DNA of 64,000 nucleotides from Camarhynchus parvulus (GCF_901933205.1 NC_044582.1:17459820-17523819), one strand, 5' to 3'. Positions 1 to 12,542 are shown, counted from the first letter of the stretch. Program-made: numbers and translations. Notes: generated by a model from the sequence alone, not told the origin.

Positions 1-2720
1 CTCATTTTGAACTTCAGGGCAGAGCTGGAAGATGCAATGAGGTTTGGAAAGAGAAAAGTGACTCCTCTGCTGGAGGTGTGACTTAGCCTCAGAGTGCCTA
101 GAAATAAATAGAAATCAATCAGTGCTATAGGCCAGGTTTGACAGCACTGAAAATTAAATGGCATCATTTTCTTTTCAAATTATAAAACAGCCCATAAATT
201 AGGTAATTGTAAAACATTAATTAAATCCACCCTTTAAATTTAATTTAAAAATAATTTCAATAAAAAACAATTTAAATTTTTAAAAAATTAAATAAAATTT
301 AAATAAATCCACTGTTCTGATTAGAAAAGTGAATACACGAAGGGATTTATTTTAAGTTGCAGGAAGAAAAGGGGAGAGGAGTGAGAGGACAGCAAATGTG
401 AAATGTTTAGAGTGAGGAGTGGGATGTGTGAGACTGAGCAGGCCCTGCTACCCCAGGGTTGTGTGGCTGTTGTTCTCTGTCAGCAGAACTTCCACGGGGT
501 CATGGATCTGCCTGGGTAAAAATGGCTTTTCTGTAAACAGTGAAACTTGCTGTGAAAGCATGACAAAATTCAGCTTTATTCTGCAAACAGGAGTCAAAAC
601 TCCAGGTTTTGCTTTGTCTCCACAAGCTCACCTGGAATTTTCTGGGCATTATCATGTCATTGTCCTTAAGCAATGAGCCACAGTCCTGTGGGCTGTTGTT
701 TCCTGGTAATTTCTGGATGTCTCTTCTTCTGGATGACCCAGAAATACAAATTTGAGGTGGGTCAGGCCCCAAAGGGCAACTGCTCCCTTCAGGGACAGAA
801 CCCTCACTCCTGTAGGAATATACGAAAACATTTCCCTTTTTTCCTTTAAAAAGTTAAATTTTTTTGAGTAGGACTGAACACAGAGATCAGCATTTTATAT
901 CATCTTTTTTGGATGATTTAGGTTCGGCCTAAATCCAGTTTTATAGACTCATCAGCCTCAGCCTGAGTCTCTGGTAACACCCAGATGTCTCAGACTGAGC
1001 TGCCACAGCTGTTTCAGCCTGAATTTCCAAGGAAGGATGACCTGGGCCCACAAAAAAGGGTGGAAAGCTGTCTGGAAAAAAAAAATTGTGCTGCTCATCT
1101 GTTCTGCATCTCATTTACTTAAACTGTGCACAAGATGGGAACTTCAGGGGGCAGAAAATATTTCAGAGGCTCTGCTGAGCATCTGCACTTCCAACCACCA
1201 CTGAAATCCAGATTTCTTTTGAAGCACTGGGTTTTATCACTCTTACATTAAAAGGACATGATCTTGCTATCTTTTTTTTTTTGAATATTTAATATTTATG
1301 CCAAATTTGGGGTCAATTACAATTGAATAAATCCAGTTTATCTTTGTCTCACATGTGCATAACAGTGAGAAGGTTGAAAGTTTTATTTGGATTAATGTCC
1401 CAGCAGTTTTGTATATGAGGGATATTTACCAATAATGCATGTAAATAGTAAGGAGATTTTAAGCAATTAATTGTGGAAATGCCATGAAAAAAGGAAAGAA
1501 GAAAATAACCTCAGAGTGTTATATTTGGAAGCAGCTTTCCATTGGGAAGGTCTAGGAATTTTCTCTGCTCTTTGTTTAACATAAAGGAAAGCTCTGTTGG
1601 ATTTGTGGCTGTCTAGAAACTTAAACTAATGAAAATAAAGCTGTAAAAATTATGTTTCTCATATTTAGTTATTGGAAACCTTAACTAATTTCCAGTAGTT
1701 GTTGGAAAGTTATGCCACAGAGCAATTACTACATGGTTTAATGCTTGGTTCTAATTAATTTGTACAAAATATTACTTTCTCAGCCTTTTTATTGGTGTGG
1801 CAAATTTGCATTGCTTTTTTTTTTTGCACCCTGTATATTGCAGCTCATGTAATTACTGTTCTTCCTGCTGAGCAATTAGTGAGAAGGAATCCCAAAATTA
1901 AACTAAACAGAGCTCTAGAGCTGCCTTTGAATTTCTCCTGGAGATTTTCAGCAGTGCCATACATGAAGACATCAAATCATTCCTACTAAAACTATGGGCT
2001 TCACTTTTAGAGTTGTTAATCAATGAAATTGATTTAATGGGCTGTTAATTGGTTTAATAGGCTACTTATCAGCATTTCCTAAGCAAAACTGGAGAGTCAA
2101 ATCACTGCATTTTATTTTAGTGTCCAAAGACTGTGAGCATCTTGGATGGGTTTTTTACATCTTGCTCTGTACAGAAAATAAATCCACCTATTAGGCAGAT
2201 AAAAATAGAGGGAGAATTTCAGTTTAATGTGAGTCTTTAAAAAGCCTGATTATTCTCTGCATGTTTACCTTTCAGCTTTATGGTTCTGTTTTCCCCAGTT
2301 TAGTGTCTGATACTCCACTGAGCATCTCGTGCAAGGGATTTCATGGACGCATAAAAGTAAAGCTGAACTCTTTCATTGGAGCTGCTTATCTAAACAGGAG
2401 CTGCTATCTCCTGGAAAATTTCAAAACCTCACATTTAAAAACAGATCTGTGAAAATCCTTGTGGAATTTATTCTCTTGTGTTCCCCGAGTTTTGTGATGT
2501 GTGGAGAAGTCCAGGTTTCCTTCTGTTCCACCACACCATTCCATTTTCCAGCCAAAAGCTCCATCCCCATTTGTGATCCTGGGTTTCCAAGATGGGGAAT
2601 CATTTTAAGGTGAAATCTACATTCTGAAGAAAGATCAACTCCACACTCCAAGCTTGATTCTTCAGTGGTTTCAGCATAAAAAGAAATATTAAACCCCCAG
2701 AGTATTTTAAGGCAGAGCTG
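1..2720. other. Unique AT-rich non-coding sequence
   Basis: No gene, exon or recognisable transposon is visible. Open frames are all under about 95 codons and overlap each other on both strands, as expected by chance. The stretch includes a T homopolymer near 1270 and many short A/T runs. It could be intergenic or intronic; the sequence alone does not decide. Confidence 0.7.
200..306. repeat. AT-rich low-complexity run
   Basis: About 100 bases are made almost wholly of A and T, built from variations on AATTTAAAT and AAATAAA words. There is no fixed repeat period. It is typical low-complexity spacer DNA. Confidence 0.75.
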
Positions 2721-2888
2721 CCAAACTTTTTCCTGGCTTCCTATAAGGAATTCTGCATCTCTGTCTCATGAGTCAGCCCAGCCTGGGCATAAATTGAATA
2801 AAATGCAGTTTATATTTGGTTAAAACCAAGCTTTTATTTTAAAATTAAAGTTGTCAATTGATTCTTGAAGGTGCATTAAAAATGCCAC
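2721..2888 (+). repeat. Dispersed direct repeat, copy 1
   Basis: This segment of about 165 bp reappears in the same orientation at 6239-6408. The shared part opens with CCAAAC plus a T run, passes through GGAATTCTGCATCTCTGTCT and ends with an AT-rich part containing TTGGTTAAAACCAAGC. By eye the first 110 bases are nearly identical and the last 50 diverge with small indels. It does not match CR1 or the LTR families in the window, so it is either a local duplication or an unrecognised interspersed repeat. Confidence 0.8.
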
Positions 2889-4333
2889 CTTTATTTCAGA
2901 GCAAAGCCATGTAAGAAAGTAAATTTATAGCATTTAATTTTTCAGCGGTAGTCACTGACATTGGATTATGGGTTGTGCTGGGGGCTGAGATTCAGGAATA
3001 TCAGGAATATCCATCCATTGGGAAGTGGCTGCTACAGAAATTTGGGATAAATACCCATGGGATATGTTAATTAAATCCTGTTGTTCATATTTATTGCTTC
3101 TTGATTTAGCTCCAGCTCGGGAGTTTGCAGCCTCAGGGATGTGTTCACACCTACTCCTCTGCCCCAGGAGGGTTTTTATTTGTGCTCGACCTGGACATTA
3201 AAAGTTCATCATTCTGGCTCAGAGTGCTCACTAATGATCACTCAAAACTAGCTCGGTGTCTCAATGGCTGATTAGAAGGAATGGGAATTTTCGTTCAAAC
3301 CCCCTTTGATGCTGGGGAATTTTGGCGTTTATCCCCTTCCCAGTGAAATCCTGGGGAATACAAAACACAACAGTCCAGTGTGGAGTGATAACAAAAAAAT
3401 GTCTAAGCCAACCAAATATTGTTGAGACTCGAAGAGGAGTGCAGAGGGATGCAGTTTTGGGCTGAGGTGACCCAAACCTGGAGCCAACCTCCTGATCCCT
3501 GGAGCTGTGCAGCTTTGGCATCCTCTGGGCAGTGAGTGCTGCTTCATCAGAGAGATCCCTGAATTCTCTGGAGACAAATCCTTGGAAATTGCCCGATTAG
3601 AGCAGGAAATTGTTTTGTTATTGCCCCAGTTTTCTCTGACAAACTACTTTGTCTAATGAAAAGGATCTGCTTTCTCACTTAGGAGGGAATATTAATAACT
3701 CTAATTGCCACTTATTAGCCATTTTACAAGATGCTGAGCACATAAGTACACTTTCTAACTGTCTATAAAATAGAACAGCATTAAAGGTAATACGATCACT
3801 GCTAATTATTTTCTGGCTGGAAAACAGGATTTTTACAGAACTATCTGAATATTTCTCCTATGGTTGTACTGGGATGTGGAATGAGATCAGCAGCATTGGT
3901 ATTTTCAGGACAGAAAGGGAGAGGAATCATCTGGTAAAACTAAAAATTCTCCCTTTAAGTTCTTTGCAGCCTCACACAATTCAAAGTCAAGACCTGAGTT
4001 CTGCCTCGTGCTCTTCTTGATAGAAGCAGTTGTACAGAAAAACCTGCAGGTAAATGAGTTATAATCTTTATAAAGGCAGTTTGGTACAAGCATTTCTGCA
4101 GGGTAACCCCTTCATGAGTGTTTGTTCTTATTTGGGGATGCTCTGGTTTCATTTTGCATTACCAGGTTCCAGTTTCTTCACGAGAATTTTGTAATGAGGC
4201 TTTGCATACAAAACTTGATTTTTTTTAAAAAGTATGTTCTGGATTGGATAAGAATTTTCCTTTTAAAAGTTCAAATATCTATTTTTACTAGAACTGCCTG
4301 GTTTTGCATTGGAAAAAGGAGCTATAATAACAG
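2889..4333. other. Non-coding sequence, possible conserved patch
   Basis: No gene or transposon is recognised. The part at about 3690-3860 is TAAT-rich without being simple-sequence and has no repeat similarity, a texture often seen in conserved non-coding elements. That reading is impressionistic. Confidence 0.5.
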
Positions 4334-4359
4334 GTGTGTGTGTGTGTGTGTGTGTGTGT
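4334..4359. repeat. (GT)13 microsatellite
   Basis: Thirteen uninterrupted GT dinucleotides are visible. They stand only a few bases from a CR1 tail that begins near 4363, so the tract may have grown from the tail or from the insertion junction. Confidence 0.95.
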
Positions 4360-4362
4360 ATA

Positions 4363-4430
4363 GAGAATCACAGAATCATTAGGGTAGAAAATAACTGGTT
4401 CTGCTGCCCCACTATTCCTGATACTCCATA
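4363..4430 (-). mobile_element. CR1 LINE 3'-end fragment
   Basis: The sequence GAATCACAGAATCATTAGGG followed by a degenerate TTGGAAAAGA-like stretch is the reverse complement of the end of avian CR1. Only about 60 bases survive before similarity fades. CR1 elements are non-LTR retrotransposons that are usually truncated at the 5' end, so short 3' fragments are the norm. Confidence 0.55.
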
Positions 4431-6238
4431 TTTACTTATTTATCTATCTCATGACAGCAAACTCCCCAGAACAACGTCCAAAATGGATGAATAGGCTCTG
4501 ATACAGATCTTTCCTAAATGGATTTGCCTTTGCAGGAACAGCAGGCATGGGAAATTCCTCTGGAAAATCATGAGCAGGAAGAAGAAAGCGTTGAAATCAA
4601 CACTAAACTGCTCCTCTCCCACCAGGGAAGGTTTTTTGTCTCCTGTTTTGATCCAGACCCTCCCCAACCACTCCTGCACACAAAGTTTTGTGGGCTTTTC
4701 ACACCCAGCCTTCCCTGGATCTGATAAAGCCCTTTTATCATGTTCCATTGGAATAGAGCACATAAAGCACCACCCTTGATGGGCCTTGAGAAGTGATAAT
4801 GTGGCAAAGGATCCTTTGCCATCAAAATGTTATGGCTGTGTTATCATCAGAGAAAAATGTATTTTCCAACACTCATTCAGGTCGAGGAGCATTGCAGGAA
4901 AGGCAGTTGTGCTCAATCAGATGAATAATTTATTTTGTACTGGCAGGGCTGCATTAACACCGGGCATTTCAAAGGGGCATAAAGGAGGTGGCAGATCAGG
5001 CAGGGAGAGCTGAGTGCCTAATGAATTTAGCTATTCACATGTCCACAAGCACCTAAATGGATTACTTAGGAAAATCAGCAGTGCTGCTTGTACAGATAGG
5101 TAATAAATTCTGTTTCATTACAGTGACTGGTATTTTAAGATTTAGAATGAGGACTGATTAAATCAAGTGAAATATGCACGTAAATTGTCATTATGCGGAT
5201 GGATACACCTTAGTCTATTAAAATTGGATTTCAGATTTTGCTCCACGCTTTATTTTGCAGCTCATTTTTGATGACAGTTCATTCCTCCCACCTCTCATTA
5301 TAAATTCAGCTGTATTTTAGCTTCAGATGGAACAGGGGTGGTGGTGGGGAAACTTTATTTCTCTTTTCCCCCCTATTTTCCTGTGTCAGTATTTTACACA
5401 AGGTCAATAACAAGCTCCAGTGTGTTTACAATTACCAAGAGGATGGGATTTGTTATTGTGCCCCGACAAATGTGCTGATGCTTCCATTATTTATGGAGAG
5501 GAGATAAAAATGGTGCAACGTTCTGAGACAGAAGTAAGGTGTGTGTGGTTTATATCTGTATTTTTGATGAGTTCTCTTAATAGGCATGGGCAATGCACAG
5601 ACCTGTGACCGTGGGATGTAAATTTTGCTTTGCAGTAAAGCTGCCAGTGCTTTGTGGGGCTTTTTATGACTCACATTTATGCAACTTGAGGGAAAAAAAA
5701 TCTGGTTTCCTGTAGTATTTAACCCCAGAACTGATTGGTTTGGAAAGGCTGTGGTCTCGAGAGGTGTGAAAATAAAGACAAATATATTCACTTCGTACTG
5801 AGGGTATTTTCAGGAAAATTTTATTGGGGGAATTGATTTTTTTTTAAGAAAGGACACAATTCAGTTTTTAAAATCTCTATTAATATCTGTAATATCTGTG
5901 TCTATTAATATCTCTGTATCTGTACCTATTAATATCTGTATTTCTGTGGTCTTTGGTTCAGCTGGAATTGCTGAATGACATCCTGAGCTTTTGGGATGAG
6001 TCCCATGGAGAAGAACAGAATCCATTATTGGGCAAAGTTTATTGGGCAGGGCTGTGACACAGCTGGGGTTTGGGACTGTCACCCCCTTTCCCTGCTGGGA
6101 CAAGGTGGGATCAGTGTCCTCTCACCAGATTCCTCTCTGGGATTTCAGGAGCCATCAGTGAATGAAATGGGGAAAAGTCTCATTTCTGCTGTTTGGACAG
6201 GGGTTCATTCCAGTTCCTCAGGAGCTGGGGGTCCCAAT
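4431..6238. other. Non-coding sequence
   Basis: No gene is supported. The part at 5020-5330 is moderately AT-rich, non-repetitive and contains several TAAT and ATTA words with a few retained CpGs, making it a candidate conserved non-coding element. A short imperfect tandem repeat lies at 5877-5948. Confidence 0.5.
5877..5948. repeat. Imperfect tandem repeat, about 24 bp x 3
   Basis: Three tandem units each begin CTATTAATATCT and differ in their second half (GTAATATCTGTGT, CTGTATCTGTAC, GTATTTCTGTGG). Within the units the word ATCTGT recurs, so the array probably grew from a shorter motif. Confidence 0.75.
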
Positions 6239-6408
6239 CCAAACTTTTCCTGGCTTCCTATAAGGAATTCTGCATCTCTGTCTCATGAGTCAGCCCAGCC
6301 TGGGCATAAATTTATTAAAACGCAGCTTATATTTGGTTAAAACCAAGCTGTTATTTTAAAATTAACGTTGTTGAGTGATTCTTTAAGAGGTATTAATGCA
6401 GAATGCCT
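6239..6408 (+). repeat. Dispersed direct repeat, copy 2
   Basis: This is the second copy of the segment at 2721-2888, in the same orientation 3.5 kb downstream. The first 110 bases match almost base for base; the 3' part carries small indels. No terminal repeats or target duplications are evident at either copy, which argues for segmental duplication over a clean transposon insertion, but an old interspersed repeat remains possible. Confidence 0.8.
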
Positions 6409-7929
6409 TTTCCTTGGGTCCCTCCCTGTGGTGGCAGCCCCTGAGTCCCCACGGGTTCCACTGGTGACACCCTGGTGTGGCAGCTCTGTCCCTGCCCAGC
6501 TGCTCCACCTGGGAATGCCAGAGGAGGGAAATGGGATCAGGAGCCACCCCCTGCTCCAGATGAAGCTGCCATTACAGCAAATTATCCTTTCTAAGGGTGG
6601 GATGGGAGGGATTTTCTTTGGGGAGAAACTCCGAGCACCTGTCTCAGATTTACATTTTGAATTGCCCTCTCCCTTTTTCCATGATCCCAGGGGAGTGCTT
6701 TGATTCCTCTACACCTTTGTGGCTGGAATTTGGGAGCTGTGGGTCCCTGCTCCTGCGCCAGGAACAGCTCCTCAAACAGGTAAGAGTCCATTTCACCTGC
6801 TATTATTGGTTGAATTTACTTGGATATGGATTTTTCCCAGGATCAAGGATTTGTTCCTTTATCTCCCTCCAACCCTCACCACAAGTTTCTGACTAGATCC
6901 AAGCAATGCTGCTCCTTATTGTGAGATGTAAAATAATTTGTGTCTGTTTTTTTTCTTGAGAGAATTGATTTTGTACTGTATTTTAACAGCTTGGTTTAGA
7001 TGGAGAAATGTTTGAAAGTGAAATTTGATTGAGTTTTGCTTTATGTTCACCTCAGAGTCTCTTTATTCATTCTTTAGCTGACCAGGATACTGAAATGACT
7101 TTGAATTCCAGAACTGTACAACATTCTGATCAGTCTTTAAGATTTTCCTGAGTGTTTTATTCCCTGGTGGAAAGGGAAGCTGATGTCTTTGTTGAGCTGG
7201 GATACTCCATAACTGAGCAAGGGCCTTTATTAGGGTGTGAAGTCTTTTCTGTGGAGTTATTTTAAAGCTCCTGAGAGCAGCAGCTTTTCCATAATTGAGT
7301 GCTAAGTGTGCATTTTGTCTAGAACAAGGCTGTTTATGCACCTTTTTATTTTCTCTGCTGCCACTGCTGTACAGCTCAATAATTATATTTGTTTCAACAC
7401 TGCCAAACTACTTAAATTTTAATTTTTTCTCCGTCACACACTTCAGAACTGCCTCAACCACTGAACAGGTTATGCAGGAGGGTTGGCAAAGTTTCCTGCT
7501 CACACACTCAGTGTTGTACAGTGGATGTAGAAATGGTTCCTGAAAGCATTTTTGGTGACGTGCTGTTCCTTTCCAGAAAACAATGAACTTCTAAATACCT
7601 TATAAATAATTTCTGTGTTGCTCTGATATATGTGTGGTTATAGTTGAGACATGATGGGAATTCTCCAGCTAAGTTTCCCTTAAAAAAACCTCAGAGGAAA
7701 TTCTTTCTAATGGAATGCAAACCTTGATTTCCAGTAAAATTTCTATGGGAATTTTGGTGCATTTAGGACAGAGATAGAATTGGATAAGGGGGAAAAGTTG
7801 TGCCTGCTTAAGCTTTGGGTGAGAGGATTCAATTCTGCCTGGTGTGAATATGAAACGCAAAGTCTTTAATTGTTTATTTTGGGGGTGGGTTTGGGCTTTG
7901 TTTTTTCCATTCCTTATTTATTAATGCTC
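6409..7929. other. Non-coding sequence
   Basis: No recognisable gene or repeat. A G/T-rich stretch at about 7876-7907 directly precedes the CR1 fragment that starts at 7930. Confidence 0.6.
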
Positions 7930-8185
7930 AAATCTTGAATGGTTTGGATTGGAAGGGACCATCCAGTGCCACCCCTGCCATGGCAGGGACACCTCCCACT
8001 GTCCCAGTGTTCTCCAATTCCCTTCCAGCCTGGCCTTGGGCACTGCCAGGGATGCAGGGGCAGCCCCAGCTGCTCTGGGCACCTGTGCCAGGGCCTCAGA
8101 ACCCTCCCAGGGAAGGATTTTCCCCAATTTTCTCATCTGGTTCTGCCCTTATCTCACTCTCCATTACTTTCTCCCTGTTGGTGTA
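7930..8185 (-). mobile_element. CR1 LINE 3'-end fragment
   Basis: Read on the minus strand this is the CR1 3' region: the plus strand shows GGTTTGGATTGGAAGGGACC, then CCATGGCAGGGACACCTCCC, then GCCTGGCCTTGGGCACTGCC in the order expected for an inverted element. The terminal octamer tail is eroded. The open frames of 70-86 codons here run through the element and are not genes. The copy is 5'-truncated near 8185. Confidence 0.9.
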
Positions 8186-10230
8186 ACATTTCATTGTGAT
8201 TGAAACTCTGTTGTTGGTACTTAGAGAAGCTTTGGGCAGCAGCAGAGATGCCAAAGCAGTCAGATAAGCAGAAAATTGATATTTTAGATCATTGTTGCTT
8301 TTACTTTTGGTACAGTGAGTGTTTGGGTTGGAGGCTGAAGGTCAAGCTGAATTAAGCAGCAATAAATAAAATTACAGACCAGGCATGACCAAAATCATAC
8401 CTTTTGATTTAGGTATCAAAAGTATCTAAATTAACCTAAATAAGAGTCAGGATAATAAACAAGAATCTTAAAGTTTAAAGAAAACAAATAAAAGTCAGAA
8501 GAAAATCTGTAAATTTCTCCTCACTACACAACCTTCTACCCAAATTCTACTTTTGCTGAGCAGGGATGGGAAGGGCTCTTCAAAGACTGACACAACGTCC
8601 ATGCCTTTCACTCTAGGAAATGCTATTTATTATTAAAAGCTTTTTTTGTTAGTGTAGCAGCAAAAAGGGAAAGCAAATATTCACAGTAATGAAGTTGATT
8701 ACAACTCCCTCATACGTGGAAAAGTTAGTGACAAACTGCCAGAGGTTATAAATATCTGCTTATAAATATTTAAAAAAATCAGTCATTCAAGCATCTCCTT
8801 GTCATCAGCAAAACAAACTCTTTAAATTTACAAAAGCAATTCCTGTAATAAAACCATGGTTCAGAGCTGCCAGCAGCTTCTGCTGGTGATTTGTCACTTT
8901 GTGCTGACTCAGGCAGTGCAGAGCTGTCACTGCCACTCCTTGGGATGGAAATCTGGTCCTTTGCAGGGAGAAGGAACATTTGCAATGGATATTCCTCACT
9001 CCTGGGGCTGGGAATGAGGAGTTGTGTCCTGCTTTGCTTTGTGTGAATCAGATGCCAAAGGAGGCTCCTCAATCCCAGGGGTAGCAAACAATTTGGTATA
9101 TCAGTGAGTGAAGAGAAATAAGAAGGATTTGGGAGAGAAAAATCCTTTTTTTTTTTGGTGCTTGTTTGTTTGTTTTTCCTGCACCTTTATCCCATAATGA
9201 AGTTTATGTGGTTTCAGGAAAACAAGGAAATTACCATTGCTGTAAAAAGTGGATTGAAACAGAGTCAAGAATTCCAGCGCCTCTTTCTCAGCCCCAGAAC
9301 TCCCCTGGCAGCCTCTCCTCAGGTGGAGTTGAGCCAATATTGCCATCACAGCCAGGTTAAAGCTTGGGGGCTCCAGAAATAACTCAGATATGTGGGAGTA
9401 GAACCAGAAAACATCTGTCCTATAGGGGATCAATCAAATTAAATCATGGAGTCACCATCCCTATAGAAAGCTGGGAATTTCAGTCCCAAAGCAATGGTGC
9501 TGGAGTCAGTCCTGTGCAGCTGCCCTAATTACAGAACTGTGCTCTGTAATTCTGCTCAGGATGCTCCTGAATGTCCCCACCACCTCCCACCCTTCTGGAA
9601 CACCTTTGTAACCAGAAAGTTCCTCCTGGTTCCAGCTCTTGTGGCTCTTCCCCCAAAAAAATTTGAAGTGATGGCATCATTGTGCTTCTGCAGCCTCTGC
9701 ATTTCAAACCCTGTAACAAACCCCAGCCTTGCCATGGAACCTGGGATGGTATAAAACCACAATGAAATCTTAGGAATATTCCTCAATTTTGGGGAAAACT
9801 TCTTAGCAAAAAATCCCCAGAGTTGTTGAGAAGAGAGGATAACTCCAAATATATGGATTAATCCTTCAGTGTTAAACAGGGAGGGGTTGGCACACCTGTA
9901 CAAACAATATCCAGCGTGTTGTTGTTTTATAAAACATCTTTATATTTCACATCCTCACCCTGGTTTTGGTGTTATTTTAATTTACCTGCTTTGCTCCTGT
10001 TTTCAGTTCGCAGACAGGTGTGTTGGGGGATTCCTTTTTTATTTTTAATGCAAAGGGACCTCTGGATGCTCTATAAACAATAAGAGAGTAATTGGAAAAA
10101 ATTAGCTTGAGAAGGACAGGACTGTGAAACAAGGGAGGATAAAGGATAAAATCAAAAATGTTTGATTTCCCAAGTCCAATAAAATGAGGTGGAATCTGTG
10201 CCTTCCATTCAATTTGTGCTGCCAGAGCAG
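8186..10230. other. Non-coding sequence
   Basis: No gene or transposon is recognised. Minus-strand frames around 8779-9087 and 9556-9903 (102-115 codons) have no recognisable domain and are matched by open frames on the other strand. Confidence 0.6.
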
Positions 10231-10570
10231 CTCTAGCGAGATTTTCCTAAGTAACACAAATGAAAACTCTTGATAAATACAGGAATTAAGCGCACACAGA
10301 CGATAAGGTTTATTTAAAAATGAGGATTTTATAAAAAAAAGTGTTCAGCAGCTCTTCAGTATCCCGGCAGGGAGGCAGAGGAGCTGTTTCCTCCTGGCAT
10401 CACGAGAGGGCACTCAGCAATTGCATTTCAGCATCTTTTGCCGCCCACGTCAGACAAATTCCGCCTTTCCCTCCTTCAAAATAAAAGACAACTCGAGATT
10501 CCACACCAAGCTTTCCCGTGCGTCACAGCAGGATGTTTGCTGATAAATAATTCTCAGCAGAAACGTAAAA
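10231..10570. other. CpG-retaining unique segment
   Basis: About a dozen CpG dinucleotides survive in some 340 bases, including CACGTC, TCCGCC and CGTGCGTCAC words, whereas neighbouring sequence is strongly CpG-depleted. There is no repeat similarity and no convincing open frame. CpG retention in unique DNA can indicate a regulatory element, germline hypomethylation or selective constraint. The sequence does not show which. Confidence 0.45.
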
Positions 10571-10850
10571 TAAACGTGGTGTACAAATAGTGCTGTGATA
10601 TGGCACTTTGGGGAGGGAAGGAAGTTTTAATTCCAAATAACAGGTATTTATTTGTGTCTGATCAGAGACTGGATGCTCTGGAGTCGTGGTGGTGCCTTCC
10701 AAACGTTCTCTGAGAAGGAGAAAAAATAAAAATTTGGTAGAAAAGAGGATTTTCAGGGTTTGGAAATGGGGAAGGATGAGGTGGCTTTGGTGCTCTGTAC
10801 AGGGAGGGCTAATCCCAAACATCACTCCAGATCCAGCCCTGCCCCTGAAA

Positions 10851-11330
10851 ATACAAACAGTTAAATACAAACATCTAAGAATAAATGCAAACCATTAAAT
10901 GTAAGTATATAAGGAAAAATACAAATAGTTAAATGTAAACGTTTAAGAATAAATACAAACAGTTAAATGTAAGTATTTAAGGAAAAACACAAACATGTAA
11001 ATTTAAACATTTAAGAATAAATGAAAGCAGTTAAATGTAAATATATAAGGAAAATACAAATAATTAAATATAAATGTTTAAAAATAAATGGGAATAGTTA
11101 AATGTAAGTATATAAAGGAAAATACAAATACAAACAAATATTAAACATTGAAGTATCACTACAAACAGTTAAATGTAAGTATATAAGGAAAAATACAAAT
11201 AGTTAAATAAAAACATTTAAGAATAAGTACAAATTGTTAAATGTAACTATTGAGGGAAAAATACAAGTACAAACAGTTAAATATAAATATTGAAGTATCA
11301 ATACAATTACAAACAGTTAAATATGAACCA
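10851..11330. repeat. AT-rich minisatellite, 34-bp units alternating in two types
   Basis: About thirteen units of 34 bp can be aligned by eye. Type A reads like AGTTAAATGTAAGTATATAA then GGAAAAATACAAAT; type B reads like AGTTAAATGTAAACGTTTAA then GAATAAATACAAAC. For the first two thirds A and B alternate, giving a 68-bp higher-order period. The last third is less regular, with insertions of extra ACAAAC-type words and GAAGTATC variants. Confidence 0.9.
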
Positions 11331-11395
11331 CTCTGGATAATAAGTGCAAAAGCCACATGCTGGTGATCTGTGTTCTCCCTTCTACCCAAGAACCG

Positions 11396-11460
11396 TGGAA
11401 TCACAGAATGCTTGGTGCTGGAAAATATATCCAGGATCAGAGCCCAGCCAAGAGGAAAGA
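11396..11460 (-). mobile_element. Possible CR1 tail remnant
   Basis: The words GGAATCACAGAATGCTTGG and GCTGGAAAATAT resemble a decayed reverse-complement CR1 terminus (GAATCACAGAATGGTTTGGG type). The similarity is short, so this could be chance. Confidence 0.35.
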
Positions 11461-12512
11461 GAGGTGGGAACATTGTCGGGACAGAGGTTTGGTTTTTGTG
11501 CTGTGGCTGGAGCTGTGTGTAAGTTGCTGTAGCAACATTTTGTGGTGAGTGTGGAGCTCTCCAGGCACCTCCAGCTCTGGGAGCCTCAGGAAATCCAGGA
11601 GAGGTTTCTGAAGGACAGGACAGAGGATCCTATAGGACGCTGTAGCTGGGGCAGCTCCTATAAATCCTGTGGCAGGACTTTGCCTGGACTCATTAATTAA
11701 CCAATTATCTCATTGAGATTGTCTTTTTTTAGGTGAATTATTTCTTGGGAGCACAGGCTGAGGTAGAGCCTTGTCCTGAGCCCTGCTGTGCTCCCAGTCC
11801 ACTTTGAGGTTTCCCATCATTCCACATCCTTCTTCCAGCTAAGCATTTGGTACTGAAGAATTTGGAGCTTCTCTTATCTCTGGTTCCATGTGCCATAAGC
11901 TCTCTTGTTTAAATCCAGCCCCTCTGTTTCCAGCAGAGGCTTTCCCAGTGGGAGAGCTGCCCTGGCATCCTCTGCCCTCCTCCTCCAAAGGGAGTCCTGA
12001 GCAATTCCAAGTGTTCTTCCCTCTGTGCTATCACCAGGAAACACCAGGTTCTTAGCAGATGAAAGGTTCTGAAATTCTTGGCTGTCCAAGCCAAAAGCCA
12101 GGCACAGCAAATCTCTACACCTGCCTCTGAGCCTGGCTTAGCATCCTCGGGGTGGTGGCTCTGCTTTGGGCAAAGCTGGAGTCACAAACCCAGTGTTTTC
12201 TTACAGGGATGTTTTGTCCTTTTGTTAAAAGTCCATCATTTGGCTGCTACCAAAATGGAATCTAAATGTTATCACAAGAAGCCTGTTTTAAAGGAATTAC
12301 ATCCTTCAGAGGAGTGCATTCTAAAAACACAGATATTCTGTACAATGTACCAAAAACCCCTGGCCCCTGACCCTAGAAATGAGGGTTACTGTTTTCCTTC
12401 CTGTGCCATTCCTTTTGCTTTTAAATCAGCTGTACTCATAAAAGGATGTGGTTTCTCTTTTTAGGAAAGAAAGGGGAGCAGGAAGTTTATTTATACAGAA
12501 TCATGTTAATGA

Positions 12513-12542
12513 CATAAAACATTTAATGTCCTTAAATGATCT
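12513..12542 (+). repeat. 30-bp exact direct repeat, copy 1
   Basis: A 30-base string beginning CATAAAACATTTAATGTC and ending TTAAATGATCT is repeated exactly at 13406-13435. The flanks do not match. Confidence 0.9.

Noticed and set aside
10851..11330. Possible CRISPR-like array because of regular repeats
   Set aside because: Units are contiguous AT-rich tandem repeats without unique spacers, in a vertebrate-type genome.
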